Shown: positions 16,168 through 25,679, numbered from the stretch's first letter. The stretch is DNA of 41,337 bases from an uncultured Clostridia bacterium (GCA_947631265.1 CANRKQ010000004.1:1-41337), one strand, 5' to 3'. Program-made: numbers and translations. Notes: generated by a model not told the origin, from the sequence alone.

Positions 16168-16230
16168 AAGTCTGAGCCTTTCTTTTTGTTAAAGTGCAAG
16201 GGTTATGTAGATAAAAAGCTCATAAACCAA

Positions 16231-17334
16231 TTATTCTAGATAATCCTTAACCTTATTACTTCTGTTTGGGTGACGCAGCTTTCTAAGAGCCTTTGCCTCA
16301 ATTTGTCTTATACGTTCACGTGTAACATTAAATCTCTGACCTACTTCTTCTAAAGTCCTTGAACGGCCGTCCTCAAGACCAAACCTCAGTCTAAGCACCT
16401 TTTCTTCACGGTCGGTAAGGGTTGAAAGCACCTGATTAAGCTGTTCCTTTAAGAGCGTTCTTGAGGCTGCCTCTGCAGGAGCAGGCGCGTCGTCGTCAGG
16501 TATAAAATCGCCTAGATGAGAATCCTCTTCTTCTCCTATAGGCGTTTCTAGAGATACAGGATCCTGAGCAATTCTCATAATATCTCTTACACGTTCAACA
16601 GGCATATTAAGCTCCTCGGCTATTTCCTCCGAGCTTGGATCATGTCCGTTTCTGTGAAGCAGCTGAGATGATACTTTTTTTACCTTTGTAATTGTTTCAA
16701 CCATATGCACAGGAATTCTTATTGTTCTTGCTTGGTCTGCTATAGCTCTTGTTATTGCCTGTCTGATCCACCATGTTGCATAAGTTGAGAATTTGAATCC
16801 CTTTGTATAGTCAAACTTTTCAACAGCCTTAATTAGACCTAAGTTACCCTCCTGAATCAAATCAAGAAAACTCATACCGCGTCCGACATATCTTTTGGCT
16901 ATAGATACAACAAGACGCAAATTAGCTTCTGCAAGCTTTTTTCTTGCCTCTGTGGCCTTTTCCTCATCAGAACTGCCCATTTGCTCAGCTAGCTGAATTT
17001 CGTCCTCTGCGGTAAGCAGGGGAACTCTACCAATTTCCTTAAGATAAATTTTAACAGGATCATCTATGGAAATTCCCTCTGTTGAGATTGATATATCAAC
17101 TGAATCCTCAGAACTTTCTTCATCGCTTGCAGTAATATCCAATGTTTCATCAGGAGATATGTCGTCGATTATTTCGATATTTAGAGCGGCACAGTTGTCA
17201 TAAAACGCGTCCATTTGCTCAACGTCGTAATCCAGCTTTTCCAAAGCGTCCGTTATATCTTTGGTTGAAAGCATTCCTGTGGACTTTCCTTTATCCATAA
17301 GGTTCTCTAAAATTAATTTTTTATCTACTGTCAT
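16231..17334 (-). CDS. rpoD: Primary RNA polymerase sigma factor (sigma-A/RpoD)
   Basis: Housekeeping sigma factor of 367 aa. The start is the ATG giving [12 protein letters not shown], preceded by GGAG nine nt upstream; the ORF-track start is a TTG that overlaps this ribosome binding site. Regions in order: a short 1.1-like segment (1-80), acidic spacer ([11 protein letters not shown]), region 1.2 ([19 protein letters not shown]), region 2 with [20 protein letters not shown] and [10 protein letters not shown] (-10 binding), region 3 ([25 protein letters not shown]) and region 4 with [20 protein letters not shown] (-35 binding). It sits directly downstream of dnaG, the conserved macromolecular synthesis order. 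Confidence 0.98.
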   Translation of the reverse strand: MTVDKKLILENLMDKGKSTGMLSTKDITDALEKLDYDVEQMDAFYDNCAALNIEIIDDISPDETLDITASDEESSEDSVDISISTEGISIDDPVKIYLKEIGRVPLLTAEDEIQLAEQMGSSDEEKATEARKKLAEANLRLVVSIAKRYVGRGMSFLDLIQEGNLGLIKAVEKFDYTKGFKFSTYATWWIRQAITRAIADQARTIRIPVHMVETITKVKKVSSQLLHRNGHDPSSEEIAEELNMPVERVRDIMRIAQDPVSLETPIGEEEDSHLGDFIPDDDAPAPAEAASRTLLKEQLNQVLSTLTDREEKVLRLRFGLEDGRSRTLEEVGQRFNVTRERIRQIEAKALRKLRHPNRSNKVKDYLE

Positions 17335-17377
17335 ACTAAAAATCTCCAATCAAAATAAATATTTATATAAAAATCCT

Positions 17378-19147
17378 TTATGATTTTTCATTCCTCATTC
17401 GCTCTGTAAACCTGAGCAGCAGTTCGTCAGATACATCTTCATTAGATTGCTGATTAATATTATTATGCGAATTTAGTACGTTTATATAATCCGTTAATAC
17501 TTGTTTGTCAACAGGAATTTCTCGACGTCTGCCGATAATATTTGCTACATTTCCCATTTCATCGGGGGAAAATTCGCTGTTGAATGACGAAAGAGAAAAA
17601 TCAAGGTCGTTTTTTATCTTAAAAAGAAGGCTTAAATAAATGCGTTTATTGACGTTTGTTACAAAGCTTTCAGAAGGTAATATTTCGCTTATAAAGTCTG
17701 CCTTATCCGGATTATTATAGAGATAATACAAAATTCCTTCCTCGCATTTTACTTCTTTATTGAACGCTGATGTCGCACGAGCAGCATCACTTGCAGGGGA
17801 AACCGTATTCCGGTAAAGCTGCTGCCATTGCTTTCGTCTGCCGGAGTTTTGACGTCTTTTGATCCTTGTTTCCACCTCGCGAAAGGCATTTTCTTCAGAA
17901 AGATTCATTCTTCTCACAAAGCTTTTTATAAACACCTCGCGGTCAATATCATTTTCAATTTCTGACAAGATGTCATAGCACTTTTTTATATATTCAATTC
18001 GGTCCACATCGCTGTTTTCAATATCAAGACCGACCTTCGCCTTGTTCAATTCAAATTCTACGGCGTTATCTGATTTATCAATAAGAAGTTTAAATCTTGT
18101 AGCTCCGAATTTCTTTATATACTCGTCGGGATCCTTAGCGCCCTCCATTTTTATTATCCTTGTCTGTAGTCCTACCTCGGACAAAAGATCTATCGCTTTT
18201 TTTGACGCTTTCTGACCTGCCTCATCGGAATCGTAGCATATTACTACCTCTTTACAGTATTGAGACATAAGCCTTGCGTGCTCTGGTGTTATAGCCGTTC
18301 CGCAGGTTGCAACCGTATTTTCAAAGCCTGACTGATTCATAGAAATAACATCCATATTTCCCTCACAGAGCAGCAGTTGCTTTTTCTTTACAGCAGATTC
18401 CTTTGCAAAGTTAAGCGAGAATAGCGTTTTGTTCTTTTTAAAAACAATGGTTTCTCTTGAGTTCAGGTATTTCCTTGTGTCCTCGGGATCAAGAGTTCTT
18501 CCGCCGAAAGCAATTACATTTCCCCTTAAATCGAAAAAAGGGAATATAACTCTGTTCTTAAAAAAGTCATATGTTCTGCCGCTCTGCGCACGTCCCAGAA
18601 GACTGGCGGCAATCAACTCGTTTTCATAAAAGCCTTTGGAGAGCATATAGTCCTTCAGGCTTGTCCATTTGTTTTCAGCAAAACCAAGACCGTATTTCTG
18701 AATTGTTTCAGGCTTAAGACCTCTGCCTATGAGATATTTAAGCCCTGTTCTTCCGGCAGGCGAGCGGAGGTTGTTGAAAAAAAATCTTGCAGCCTCCCGG
18801 TTTATTTCATAAAGTCTCTGCTTTTTTCTTACTGAATCATCGTTTCCTGATGCGTCCTCAGGCAGAGGTATTCCGCTGCGTTCTGCCAGCAGCTTAACAG
18901 CCTCTAAGTAATCGAGGTTTTCTATTTTCATTATAAAGGTTATTACATCGCCTCCTGCGCCGCAGCCAAAGCAATAAAAGCTCTGCGTATCGGTATAAAT
19001 AGTGCAGGACGCTGTTTTTTCAGAGTGAAAAGGGCATAAGCATTTTGAAACCGAACCTGCTCTTTTTATCTGAACATAGGCGGACATTACATCATCTATT
19101 CTGTTAGCGTCTTTAATTCTTTCCAAAAAGTCAGCAGGAAAAGGCAT
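17378..19147 (-). CDS. dnaG: DNA primase
   Basis: Synthesises RNA primers for replication (589 aa). The N-terminal CHC2 zinc finger is CPFH ... CFGC (C38, H41, C59, C62). The catalytic core runs to about residue 370 with a TOPRIM domain: LLCEGNMDVISM supplies the Glu and YDSDEAGQKA the DxD metal residues. The C-terminal part (about 430-589) is a DnaB-binding-like helical region. rpoD follows after about 40 bp and dgt lies 140 bp upstream, so the order dgt-dnaG-rpoD is conserved. No terminator lies between dnaG and rpoD, so they are probably one operon. Confidence 0.97.
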   Translation of the reverse strand: MPFPADFLERIKDANRIDDVMSAYVQIKRAGSVSKCLCPFHSEKTASCTIYTDTQSFYCFGCGAGGDVITFIMKIENLDYLEAVKLLAERSGIPLPEDASGNDDSVRKKQRLYEINREAARFFFNNLRSPAGRTGLKYLIGRGLKPETIQKYGLGFAENKWTSLKDYMLSKGFYENELIAASLLGRAQSGRTYDFFKNRVIFPFFDLRGNVIAFGGRTLDPEDTRKYLNSRETIVFKKNKTLFSLNFAKESAVKKKQLLLCEGNMDVISMNQSGFENTVATCGTAITPEHARLMSQYCKEVVICYDSDEAGQKASKKAIDLLSEVGLQTRIIKMEGAKDPDEYIKKFGATRFKLLIDKSDNAVEFELNKAKVGLDIENSDVDRIEYIKKCYDILSEIENDIDREVFIKSFVRRMNLSEENAFREVETRIKRRQNSGRRKQWQQLYRNTVSPASDAARATSAFNKEVKCEEGILYYLYNNPDKADFISEILPSESFVTNVNKRIYLSLLFKIKNDLDFSLSSFNSEFSPDEMGNVANIIGRRREIPVDKQVLTDYINVLNSHNNINQQSNEDVSDELLLRFTERMRNEKS

Positions 19148-19288
19148 TTTTTCACATCCGTTCTGAAAATAGTAGATAAATTAACTGACGCTTATGTATA
19201 TTCATATTATCAGCTAATCTATACAGCTTTGTACAAAAGCTTATCTGTTAGCCTGCTAAAAGTGATTTGCATAGTAACTGCATTTAAC

Positions 19289-20284
19289 TTAACCGTTCCA
19301 TCCCTTAGGAATAAATAATTCTTCAAAAGTATTTATTGCATAGCTGTCTGTCATTCCTGCTACATAATCGCATACTGCCGTTTCTTTTGAAAAATTGCAT
19401 GCAAGCTCCTTATACTGATCGGTCATAACTCTGTCGAAATTTTCATAGAAATAACTAAATAAAGTTCCTAAAAGGTCTTTTACTTTTACTTCTTCGGACT
19501 TGCATTTCGGATTTGTATAAACGCTTTGGAACATAAATTTATGAAGTTTATCATGGGCATCTTTTATATCATCGTCCATACGAATGTCGATAGCACCGTT
19601 TTTTACAATAGAATTTACAAGCGTTGTAATTCTCTCAGATTTTGAATGACCAAGCACATTTGAAATATCAGACGGAATATCCGCCTCAGACAAAACGCCC
19701 GCTCTAATAGAATCATCAATATCGTGGTTTATATAAGCTATAACGTCTGCAAGTCTGACCACATATCCTTCTTTAGTTTCGGCGATTTGGTTTGTATGAG
19801 CTAGAATACCGTTTCTTACCTCATATGTAAGATTAAGCTTATCTATATGGTCAACTACTCTTAGACTTTGCTTATAATGCTTAAACCCGCAGGAAGAGAG
19901 CTCATTCAAAACACGCTCACCTTCGTGTCCGAACGGAGTGTGTCCTAAATCATGACCGAGAGCAATAGCCTCTATCAAATCCTCATTAAGTCTTAAGGCT
20001 CTGCCTATTGTTCGTGCGATCTGAGAAACCTCAAGAGTATGGGTAAGTCTTGTTCTGTAATGATCACCGGTAGGGAACAGGAATACCTGTGCCTTGTGCT
20101 TGAGGCGTCTGAATGAGTTTGAGTGAAGGATCCTGTCTCTGTCCCTTTGAAAATCAGTTCTTAAATCGCACTTTTTTATATCATTAACTCTGCCTTTAGT
20201 ATTCTTTGAAAGACAGGCAGTTTCGCAGAGGGTTTGTTCTTCAATTAATTCAGTTTGTTCTCTAGGTAGAATATATACCACCAC
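19289..20284 (-). CDS. dgt: Deoxyguanosinetriphosphate triphosphohydrolase-like protein (HD domain)
   Basis: dNTP triphosphohydrolase of the HD superfamily (331 aa). Motifs: FRRLKHKAQVF, H in RTRLTHTLEVSQIART, the HD pair in ALGHDLGHTPFGHEGE, and VVRLADVIAYINHDIDD as the last metal Asp. The start is uncertain: the annotated frame opens with GTG GTG GTA, and the AGGTGG there could itself be a ribosome binding site for a slightly later start, though no good later codon is visible. This is the shorter dgt form often found before dnaG in Clostridia. A TTGACG plus TATAAT-like pair lies just upstream but with poor spacing. Confidence 0.9.
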   Translation of the reverse strand: MVVYILPREQTELIEEQTLCETACLSKNTKGRVNDIKKCDLRTDFQRDRDRILHSNSFRRLKHKAQVFLFPTGDHYRTRLTHTLEVSQIARTIGRALRLNEDLIEAIALGHDLGHTPFGHEGERVLNELSSCGFKHYKQSLRVVDHIDKLNLTYEVRNGILAHTNQIAETKEGYVVRLADVIAYINHDIDDSIRAGVLSEADIPSDISNVLGHSKSERITTLVNSIVKNGAIDIRMDDDIKDAHDKLHKFMFQSVYTNPKCKSEEVKVKDLLGTLFSYFYENFDRVMTDQYKELACNFSKETAVCDYVAGMTDSYAINTFEELFIPKGWNG

Positions 20285-20398
20285 CTGACATTATGTTAAT
20301 ATTATATACTAAAAAAATCCGTCAAAACCTTTTCACTTAATTTTAATTAACAAATTATTTACAATATGTCCTTATAAATCAACACCAACAGCTTATTA

Positions 20399-21019
20399 TC
20401 AAGCAAAATTCCCATATTTCATCTCAGATTTAGAAATTTTTATTTTTCCGTTAGTAATATCATTGAGTTTTTCCACAAGCTTATCATACATTTCCGCTTT
20501 AACAAGAAGTTCAAGTGTGACATCGTTTAAAAACTCATCAGAGAGCATTTTTATATCAAATTCGGGTAGGGAATACTCTATCTTTCCATAAAGTGAATAG
20601 TCAAATTTCAGAGTTACCTCAAAGCATTGATACATTTCCATTTTATCGGCTGCGTCAACAGCAAGCTTGCAGGCGTGCGAATAGGCTCGTACAAGTCCGC
20701 CACCGCCGAGCAAAATACCTCCGAAGTACCTTGTAATAACTACACATACGTCTGTTAGACCTTCCTTTTTAAGCACATCAAGCGCGGGAATACCGGCAGT
20801 ACCCTGAGGTTCTCCGTCATCGCTGTAACGGGTAATATTATTATCTCTTAGTATATACGCATAGACGTTATGCTTTGCTTTTCTGTTCTGAGATTTTATT
20901 TTGTTAATGAAGTCAATAGCGTCTTGATTAGTTTTTACAGGAGAGATATATCCTATAAATTCTGATTTTTTTTCAATAAAGCTATCCGTTGCAAAGCTTT
21001 TTACTGTTGTATAATTCAT
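20399..21019 (-). CDS. yigZ: YigZ/IMPACT family protein
   Basis: 206-aa protein of the UPF0029 (IMPACT/YigZ) family. The N-terminal domain begins FIEKKSEFIGYISPV and carries the signature YSDDGEPQGTAGIPALDVL and ITRYFGGILLGGGGLVRAYSHA. The C-terminal DUF1949 ferredoxin-like domain follows (residues ~135-206). In eukaryotes IMPACT modulates translation control; the bacterial role is not settled. It stands between dgt and rpmE on the - strand but a terminator separates it from rpmE. Confidence 0.9.
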   Translation of the reverse strand: MNYTTVKSFATDSFIEKKSEFIGYISPVKTNQDAIDFINKIKSQNRKAKHNVYAYILRDNNITRYSDDGEPQGTAGIPALDVLKKEGLTDVCVVITRYFGGILLGGGGLVRAYSHACKLAVDAADKMEMYQCFEVTLKFDYSLYGKIEYSLPEFDIKMLSDEFLNDVTLELLVKAEMYDKLVEKLNDITNGKIKISKSEMKYGNFA

Positions 21020-21043
21020 AAATAATCAGTCCTTAATTCATCT

Positions 21044-21076
21044 AAAATAAAAAGAGTGGATTTGACCAATCCACCC
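21044..21076 (-). terminator. Terminator of rpmE
   Basis: On the - strand GTGGATT-GGTCA-AATCCAC (7 bp, extendable) is followed by TCTTTTTATTTT. Confidence 0.82.
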
Positions 21077-21092
21077 TAAATTTCTTTGATTA

Positions 21093-21293
21093 CTAATCAA
21101 GGTTGAAACGCTTTTTGAATCTGTCAACACGTCCACCTGTATCAGTAAGTTTTTGCTTACCTGTGTAGAAAGGGTGACATTTTGAACAAATTTCGACCTT
21201 AATATCCTTCTTTGTAGAACGAGTATTGATTACGTTACCGCAAGCACAGGTAATAGTAGTTTCTTCATACTCAGGATGAATACCATCTCTCAT
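21093..21293 (-). CDS. rpmE: 50S ribosomal protein L31, zinc-binding type
   Basis: 66 aa starting at [11 protein letters not shown]. The ORF track extends 18 residues upstream, but AGAGGAGG lies just before this internal ATG and the family starts here. Four cysteines (C16, C18 in CACG and C36, C39 in CSKC) mark the zinc-containing C+ form. [20 protein letters not shown] is the family C-terminal signature. It has its own promoter about 100 nt upstream and its own terminator. Confidence 0.97.
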   Translation of the reverse strand: MRDGIHPEYEETTITCACGNVINTRSTKKDIKVEICSKCHPFYTGKQKLTDTGGRVDRFKKRFNLD

Positions 21294-21392
21294 TACAAAT
21301 CCTCCTCTCAAAACATCAAATATATGACCCACATAGAAGCCCATCATTTCAGTTTAGACAGTAGTTCTATGGAATAATCATCAGTAATTGAT

Positions 21393-21421
21393 AGTATAGC
21401 ACACTAAATAAGAAAATGCAA
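21393..21421 (-). promoter_or_regulatory. Promoter of rpmE
   Basis: On the - strand TTGCAT, a 17-bp spacer ending in TGC (extended -10), TATACT. It leaves a ~95-nt leader before rpmE. Confidence 0.75.
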
Positions 21422-21430
21422 GTACTTTTT

Positions 21431-22060
21431 CTACTTTTTTATTACATTGACGTTTATTTTCTGCATTGCTTTTGCATTGCAGTCGATATCTTTAACATTG
21501 ACAGCAAACATTTTCTGACATTTCTTTTTATCAGGCTTTTTAGCTTTAGTTTCATTAATATTGATATATATTTCGTTTTCGCTGTATTTTACTGAGCTTA
21601 AAGATATTTTTGAATTACTGTTTTCAAAATTAACTATTGTGAGGAAAATAGTGTTTTTAGAAAAGGTATTTTTGTTGTTTATATCATTAAAATATTTATT
21701 AATTTTATCGCTGAGCGTAAATTTTGTTTTTAAATCATCGAAGAAGTATTCAACAACTCTTTTAGCGGTTATAACAGCAGTAACAGGGTAGTTGATATTT
21801 TTACCTTTTTGCTCAATATCAAAAACTTTTTTAGTATATTTTATTTTAGTACCTTTTAATTCGGAATCAGAGCCGCTGCTTTTGGTAGGAACAAGAGTAG
21901 TATCCTCAGTATTTATCGTAGTCATTGCCTGCTGTGAGGCTATATTTGAGCTTTCTTCTAGCCTTTCAGTTTCCTGATCGTTCGCTCTTACTACAAAGAA
22001 TAGTCCTACTGCCAAAAAAACAACGAATATAATAGGGAATACCTGTTTTACATTTTTCAT
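21431..22060 (-). CDS. Membrane-anchored extracytoplasmic protein of unknown function
   Basis: Unrecognised protein of 209 aa. The start is the ATG giving MKNVKQVFP, with GGAGG five nt upstream; the ORF-track start lies in that ribosome binding site. One N-terminal transmembrane helix (PIIFVVFLAVGLFFVV) would leave the rest outside. Then comes a Thr/Ser-rich linker (to about residue 65) and a Lys/Asn-rich domain with alternating beta-like segments (TIFLTIVNFENSNSKISLSSVKYSENEIYININ). Two late cysteines (KKCQKMF and DIDCNAKA) could form a disulfide. It has its own strong promoter. Nothing in the neighbours indicates a role. Confidence 0.78.
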   Translation of the reverse strand: MKNVKQVFPIIFVVFLAVGLFFVVRANDQETERLEESSNIASQQAMTTINTEDTTLVPTKSSGSDSELKGTKIKYTKKVFDIEQKGKNINYPVTAVITAKRVVEYFFDDLKTKFTLSDKINKYFNDINNKNTFSKNTIFLTIVNFENSNSKISLSSVKYSENEIYININETKAKKPDKKKCQKMFAVNVKDIDCNAKAMQKINVNVIKK

Positions 22061-22130
22061 TGTGACCTCCAGCTGCATAAAATTTTCCTATTATTTATTA
22101 AATAATGATTTTTACATAACTAACAAGTAA

Positions 22131-22159
22131 ATTATATCATTATTCAGAGCAATAGTCAA
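22131..22159 (-). promoter_or_regulatory. Promoter of the membrane-anchored unknown gene
   Basis: On the - strand TTGACT, exactly 17 bp, TATAAT. Confidence 0.82.
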
Positions 22160-22243
22160 CCGGAGGCGTTACCATATATCAGGTTGTCAGTATCTTTTGA
22201 AATAGCTGAAGCTTGTATCATTAATTTTTTATTTTAACAACTG

Positions 22244-22285
22244 TGTAACATAAAGTAACCGCCTTTGAGAAATTCTCAAAGGCGG
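22244..22285 (-). terminator. Terminator of the GH5 gene
   Basis: A near-perfect 27-nt palindrome with arms CCGCCTTTGAGAA and TTCTCAAAGGCGG (22259-22285), followed on the - strand by TTACTTTATGTTAC. The T-tract is poor but the stem is very stable. The 13-mer CCGCCTTTGAGAA recurs in the tandem repeats at 36.3 kb. Confidence 0.7.
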
Positions 22286-22309
22286 TAAATAATTCAACAT
22301 TTTCGTTGA

Positions 22310-25123
22310 TTATTTAACTTTTACTTTGCTGAGTTTTTTGTTCCATGCGCTATATACCTTCTGTACTACGTTGTTCTTGTCCTTGTATGTAGCGTATGCT
22401 CTTACTCTTACATAGTAAGTCTTCTTGCTCTTTATCTTCTTGTTCTTGATTGTAAGTTTCTTATTTGTTGTTAACTTATTGAAGATTATCTTACTCTTCT
22501 TGAACTTCTTGTTTGTTGATACCTGTACCTCGTAGCCCTTTGCTTTCTTGACTTTGTTCCAGGTTGCATTTATCGTCTTCTTAGACTTGCTCTTGACTGT
22601 CAGCTTGGTTATCTTAGCTTGTTTCATTGCCTTCTTTGCTGCTGACTTGTCCTTCTTAACAGCTTTTGCACTTCTTGTTGCCTTTGTTGTAGTTACAGAA
22701 GCGGCAGGTTTCTTTGAGGTAGTTGGTTTTACAACAAGCTTTGCAATTGCGTTCTCAATTGCAGTTGCATATCCATCAACTACGCTCTGCTCTGATTTGT
22801 TCTTATTACGATCTACAGCGGCAACAGCATCTCTAACTGCCTTTGCAGATTCATCTGTGTATTTGCTTAAATCAGATGGAACCTTTGCAACTGCTGCGTC
22901 AACTTTTGCATAATCTGCCGGTTTGTATTCCAGAGCCTCGATTGCTGCATTAAGTGCACTTGTAGCTTGATCTGCCTCATATTGAGTTGCTTCTTCACCC
23001 TTTGCTAAAACTGATTTAGCTTTAGCAAGTGCATCTGTTAAAGCAGGAATAGTTTCATCTGTGCACCAGCTTGGGTCAATAGCGTCAGCTTTAGTGATTG
23101 CTGCCTGAAGTGCTGTGAAATCTGTAGGTTTACCTTTTCCGCAGATCTCGCAGACATCGTCTACATAACTGTGATCTCCATACTTTAAAAGTTCGGTGTA
23201 TGTTTCATTACATACGACACATTTAAATTCATATTTTTCTCTTTGTACGCAATTTCCCTTAACTTTTTTAAGTTGGTAACTATGAATATGTGCAGTTTTC
23301 ATAGATATAATTAGTGAATATCCTGTCAGGGTTATTGAAGGACTTTTTGTGCCGTAGTATATGTTTAGTCCGTTTGGTCTATCAGCTACACCTGAGTATG
23401 TTGCAAATACAGCCTGAGCGTCAATATAACCGGTATATACTCCATTTTCATCCTTTTTACAATCACTGAAATAAATATAGTTATCATTCCATCCATCCCA
23501 GTTAGTATTTGTATATGGAGCTAAACGGAATGCAATTGCAGTTTCATCATTAGGTATTTCGCCATTTACTGTGAATTGAACTTTTATTTCTTTTGCATGA
23601 TCAAAGTCAAACTGAGGACTGGTAATTGACATAATATAATTATCAGCTTCTGTATTTACATCTGAAGGAGTCTGAGGCTTATTAGATATGACCTTTTCAT
23701 ACGTTACGCTTGAATTATACTCCAGATTATTAATAGCTTCCGTAAGTGTAGATATTGCTTTGGTATAATCTTCATCATTTGAAGAGCTATTGTTATATAT
23801 TGCTTTAACATCTTCTAATATACGGGAAAATTCAGTCCATGAATCTTCAACAATCCAGTCTTTATTTACATCTTCTGCACGAATTATAGTTAAACCAAGC
23901 TTTTCCTTTTTGGTCACATAGACATCTATCATTGCGTCTAAAACCTCTTGACAAACAATCTCATATGTATTTCTGTCAAAGAGACCATAGCTGTTTGTAG
24001 CTACTCCGTTGTCCCAATAAACAGGCACACATCCGTACTTTTTGCAATCTTCACAGAATGTCTTGACATAATATGATCTAAACTGAGTGTTTAATGGGTC
24101 ATAGTTTGATTTATCAATACATCCATATTCACCGATAATTACAGGATAGCCTTTATCTACAAAATTTTCTTTCATCTTTTTGAGCTGTCCATCCATATAA
24201 TCTTCATCAGCCCAAACACCATTCTTTTTACTTGGAACTCCATCTTTTCCCCATTGTGTGATACCATTACTTGCTTTACCATCACCTACGAAATCCCATG
24301 GGGCATAGTAGTGAACTGACATCATAATTCTATTTTCTGTAATAGAGGAGTTTCTATATTCATCAGTAGGAAGTTTAAATATTTCCTTCTGCAAGTATTC
24401 TACTGAATTATCAATATCAGTATTACGACCGCATACAAGTAGCCATCTCTTATCATTGTTTCCGCCTGTCTGACGAACGGTATCAACAAAAATTTGGTTA
24501 TATGCATTAATATTTGGATAGTCTGTTTCAGAATTAGATTGAAATTCTTCATTCATAGACTCAAAAATAAGGTGCTCATCGTAATCCTTGAATACATTTG
24601 CAATCTGCTGCCAACACGCCTTATATTTAGCTCGGATTTCTACCTGTTCCTCTTCTTTTTTTCCACACAGCAGCCATCCGCCTGCTACTGTAGTATATCC
24701 GTCGCCGTGCATATTGATAATTGTATAAAGCTCATCATCAATTGCATAATCAACGACTTCCTTAACTCTAGCAAGCCATTCAGGGTCTATAGTATAATCA
24801 GGACCCTCGCCAATTGACGCCAAATAAGAAACGGGTATTCTAATTGATTTATAGCCTGCCAGCTTAACTGCGTGAATAAGCTCCCTTTGTACAGTAGGGT
24901 TGCCCCAGTATGTTTCATCAGGATATTGATCAGCGCCTCCAACCTCAAGCTGATTTCCTAAGTTCCAACCGGCACCCATTGCTTCTGTAATTGTGTTTTG
25001 ATCCAAATCGATGAAATCGTCGTTCGCATTAGCAGCGCTAGTTGTAACAGAAAATGTACTTACTACAGCTGATATCGCCATAACAGCTCCCATCAGCCCT
25101 GAAATAATTTTCTTAATCTTCAT
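22310..25123 (-). CDS. Secreted multidomain GH5 endoglucanase-like enzyme
   Basis: Extracellular beta-glycanase, probably cellulase-type. I start at the second ATG (MKIKKIIS), which has GAGGAA at proper spacing; the ORF track begins 5 residues earlier. Numbers below follow the ORF track. Signal peptide to about residue 36 (TTSAANA). GH5 catalytic domain 42-405: GAGWNLGNQLE, SIRIPVSYL, INMHGDGY, ESMNEEF with acid/base E197, SVHYYAPWDF, and IIGEYGC with nucleophile E337. Then a FIVAR-like helical repeat (430-475), a beta-rich domain (495-612) that may be a carbohydrate-binding module, a CxxC-rich segment (617-668; CVVC, CEIC), two more FIVAR-like repeats (674-738, 741-805), a Lys/Thr linker and a lysine-rich fibronectin-III-like C-terminal domain (850-942). 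There is no dockerin, so it is not cellulosomal in the usual way; the basic C terminus may bind the cell wall. Confidence 0.9.
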   Translation of the reverse strand: MKIKKIISGLMGAVMAISAVVSTFSVTTSAANANDDFIDLDQNTITEAMGAGWNLGNQLEVGGADQYPDETYWGNPTVQRELIHAVKLAGYKSIRIPVSYLASIGEGPDYTIDPEWLARVKEVVDYAIDDELYTIINMHGDGYTTVAGGWLLCGKKEEEQVEIRAKYKACWQQIANVFKDYDEHLIFESMNEEFQSNSETDYPNINAYNQIFVDTVRQTGGNNDKRWLLVCGRNTDIDNSVEYLQKEIFKLPTDEYRNSSITENRIMMSVHYYAPWDFVGDGKASNGITQWGKDGVPSKKNGVWADEDYMDGQLKKMKENFVDKGYPVIIGEYGCIDKSNYDPLNTQFRSYYVKTFCEDCKKYGCVPVYWDNGVATNSYGLFDRNTYEIVCQEVLDAMIDVYVTKKEKLGLTIIRAEDVNKDWIVEDSWTEFSRILEDVKAIYNNSSSNDEDYTKAISTLTEAINNLEYNSSVTYEKVISNKPQTPSDVNTEADNYIMSITSPQFDFDHAKEIKVQFTVNGEIPNDETAIAFRLAPYTNTNWDGWNDNYIYFSDCKKDENGVYTGYIDAQAVFATYSGVADRPNGLNIYYGTKSPSITLTGYSLIISMKTAHIHSYQLKKVKGNCVQREKYEFKCVVCNETYTELLKYGDHSYVDDVCEICGKGKPTDFTALQAAITKADAIDPSWCTDETIPALTDALAKAKSVLAKGEEATQYEADQATSALNAAIEALEYKPADYAKVDAAVAKVPSDLSKYTDESAKAVRDAVAAVDRNKNKSEQSVVDGYATAIENAIAKLVVKPTTSKKPAASVTTTKATRSAKAVKKDKSAAKKAMKQAKITKLTVKSKSKKTINATWNKVKKAKGYEVQVSTNKKFKKSKIIFNKLTTNKKLTIKNKKIKSKKTYYVRVRAYATYKDKNNVVQKVYSAWNKKLSKVKVK

Positions 25124-25150
25124 GTTTTTATTCCTCATTTCCTAAATACA

Positions 25151-25246
25151 TTAAATTAAATACATAATTTTTTGCAGAACTGTGTTCCACACATTGTTTA
25201 CCATTTTGGTAATGTCATCACTTTTCATCATATTGCCCCAAATCAT
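25151..25246 (-). CDS. Possible 31-aa leader peptide just upstream of the GH5 gene
   Basis: Too short for the ORF track. It begins MIWGNMMKSDDITK, ends in a hydrophobic stretch (NTVLQKIMYLI) and stops 28 nt before the GH5 start. A weak GGGGCAAT lies before its second ATG (MMKSDD). It could be a leader peptide or a chance ORF in AT-rich DNA. No homologue is known to me. Confidence 0.25.
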   Translation of the reverse strand: MIWGNMMKSDDITKMVNNVWNTVLQKIMYLI

Positions 25247-25288
25247 AGGATCTTTCTGTATTAAAGCTATATTGTTTTAATACGTTCT

Positions 25289-25409
25289 AACCTGTTGGGT
25301 TGTGGGATATGCACCCCGGCAGGTTTAATAATCCTGTGGCTTGTTATTTTATATGGGTAGGGGTCATGTGAAAAATGAACTTTCACAATTGGCAGCATCA
25401 GATGCAGCC
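25289..25409. repeat. Cluster of three inverted repeats in the GH5 upstream region
   Basis: Three separate hairpins lie within 120 bp. (1) AACCTGTTGGG (25289-25299) with CCCGGCAGGTT (25315-25325), where two pairs are G-U if the + strand is transcribed but C-A mismatches on the - strand. (2) TGTGAAA (25367-25373) with TTTCACA (25381-25387). (3) GGCAGCAT (25391-25398) with ATGCAGCC (25402-25409), one A-A mismatch. They fall in a 658-bp stretch without a sizeable gene (25139-25796). The TGTGAAA palindrome could also be an operator. Confidence 0.6.
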
Positions 25410-25443
25410 ATAGTGTTTTTTACAATTAATTACAAGCCCCATT

Positions 25444-25596
25444 TCAGCGTCGAGCTGCTGTTCGGTCATATTTACTTACTATTCCGTTATCAGCATTTTG
25501 TGCTGAGCTTTTTACATTAGTAATTCTCTGTAAAGAAAGAGAACCTAATACTGTACAATTAGACGGAACAAAAGCGTATGACCTTTTAATATCCAT
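25444..25596 (-). CDS. Possible 50-aa small protein upstream of the GH5 gene
   Basis: Missed by the ORF track because it is short. It starts MDIKRSYAFVPSNC and ends SKYDRTAARR, with AAGGA at plausible spacing before the ATG and a TATAAT-type promoter about 50 nt upstream. One cysteine, no signal peptide, no transmembrane segment, basic C terminus. I do not recognise it. It would be the first ORF on a GH5 leader transcript. It could also be the remnant of a decayed gene. Confidence 0.35.
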   Translation of the reverse strand: MDIKRSYAFVPSNCTVLGSLSLQRITNVKSSAQNADNGIVSKYDRTAARR

Positions 25597-25650
25597 ACAA
25601 TCATTCCTTTTCTTAAAATATTCCTAATATATATTCATGGCACCATACTA

Positions 25651-25679
25651 ATTATATCAAATAAAAATAGAAAAGAAAA
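25651..25679 (-). promoter_or_regulatory. Putative promoter for the small ORF / GH5 region
   Basis: On the - strand TTTTCT (weak -35), 17 bp, perfect TATAAT (25656-25651). If the GH5 gene uses it, the mRNA has a leader of more than 500 nt. Confidence 0.5.

Noticed and set aside
22548-22913. 121-aa + strand ORF opposite the GH5 C terminus
   Set aside because: Hydrophobic, low-complexity shadow of the Ala/Lys-rich C-terminal coding region.
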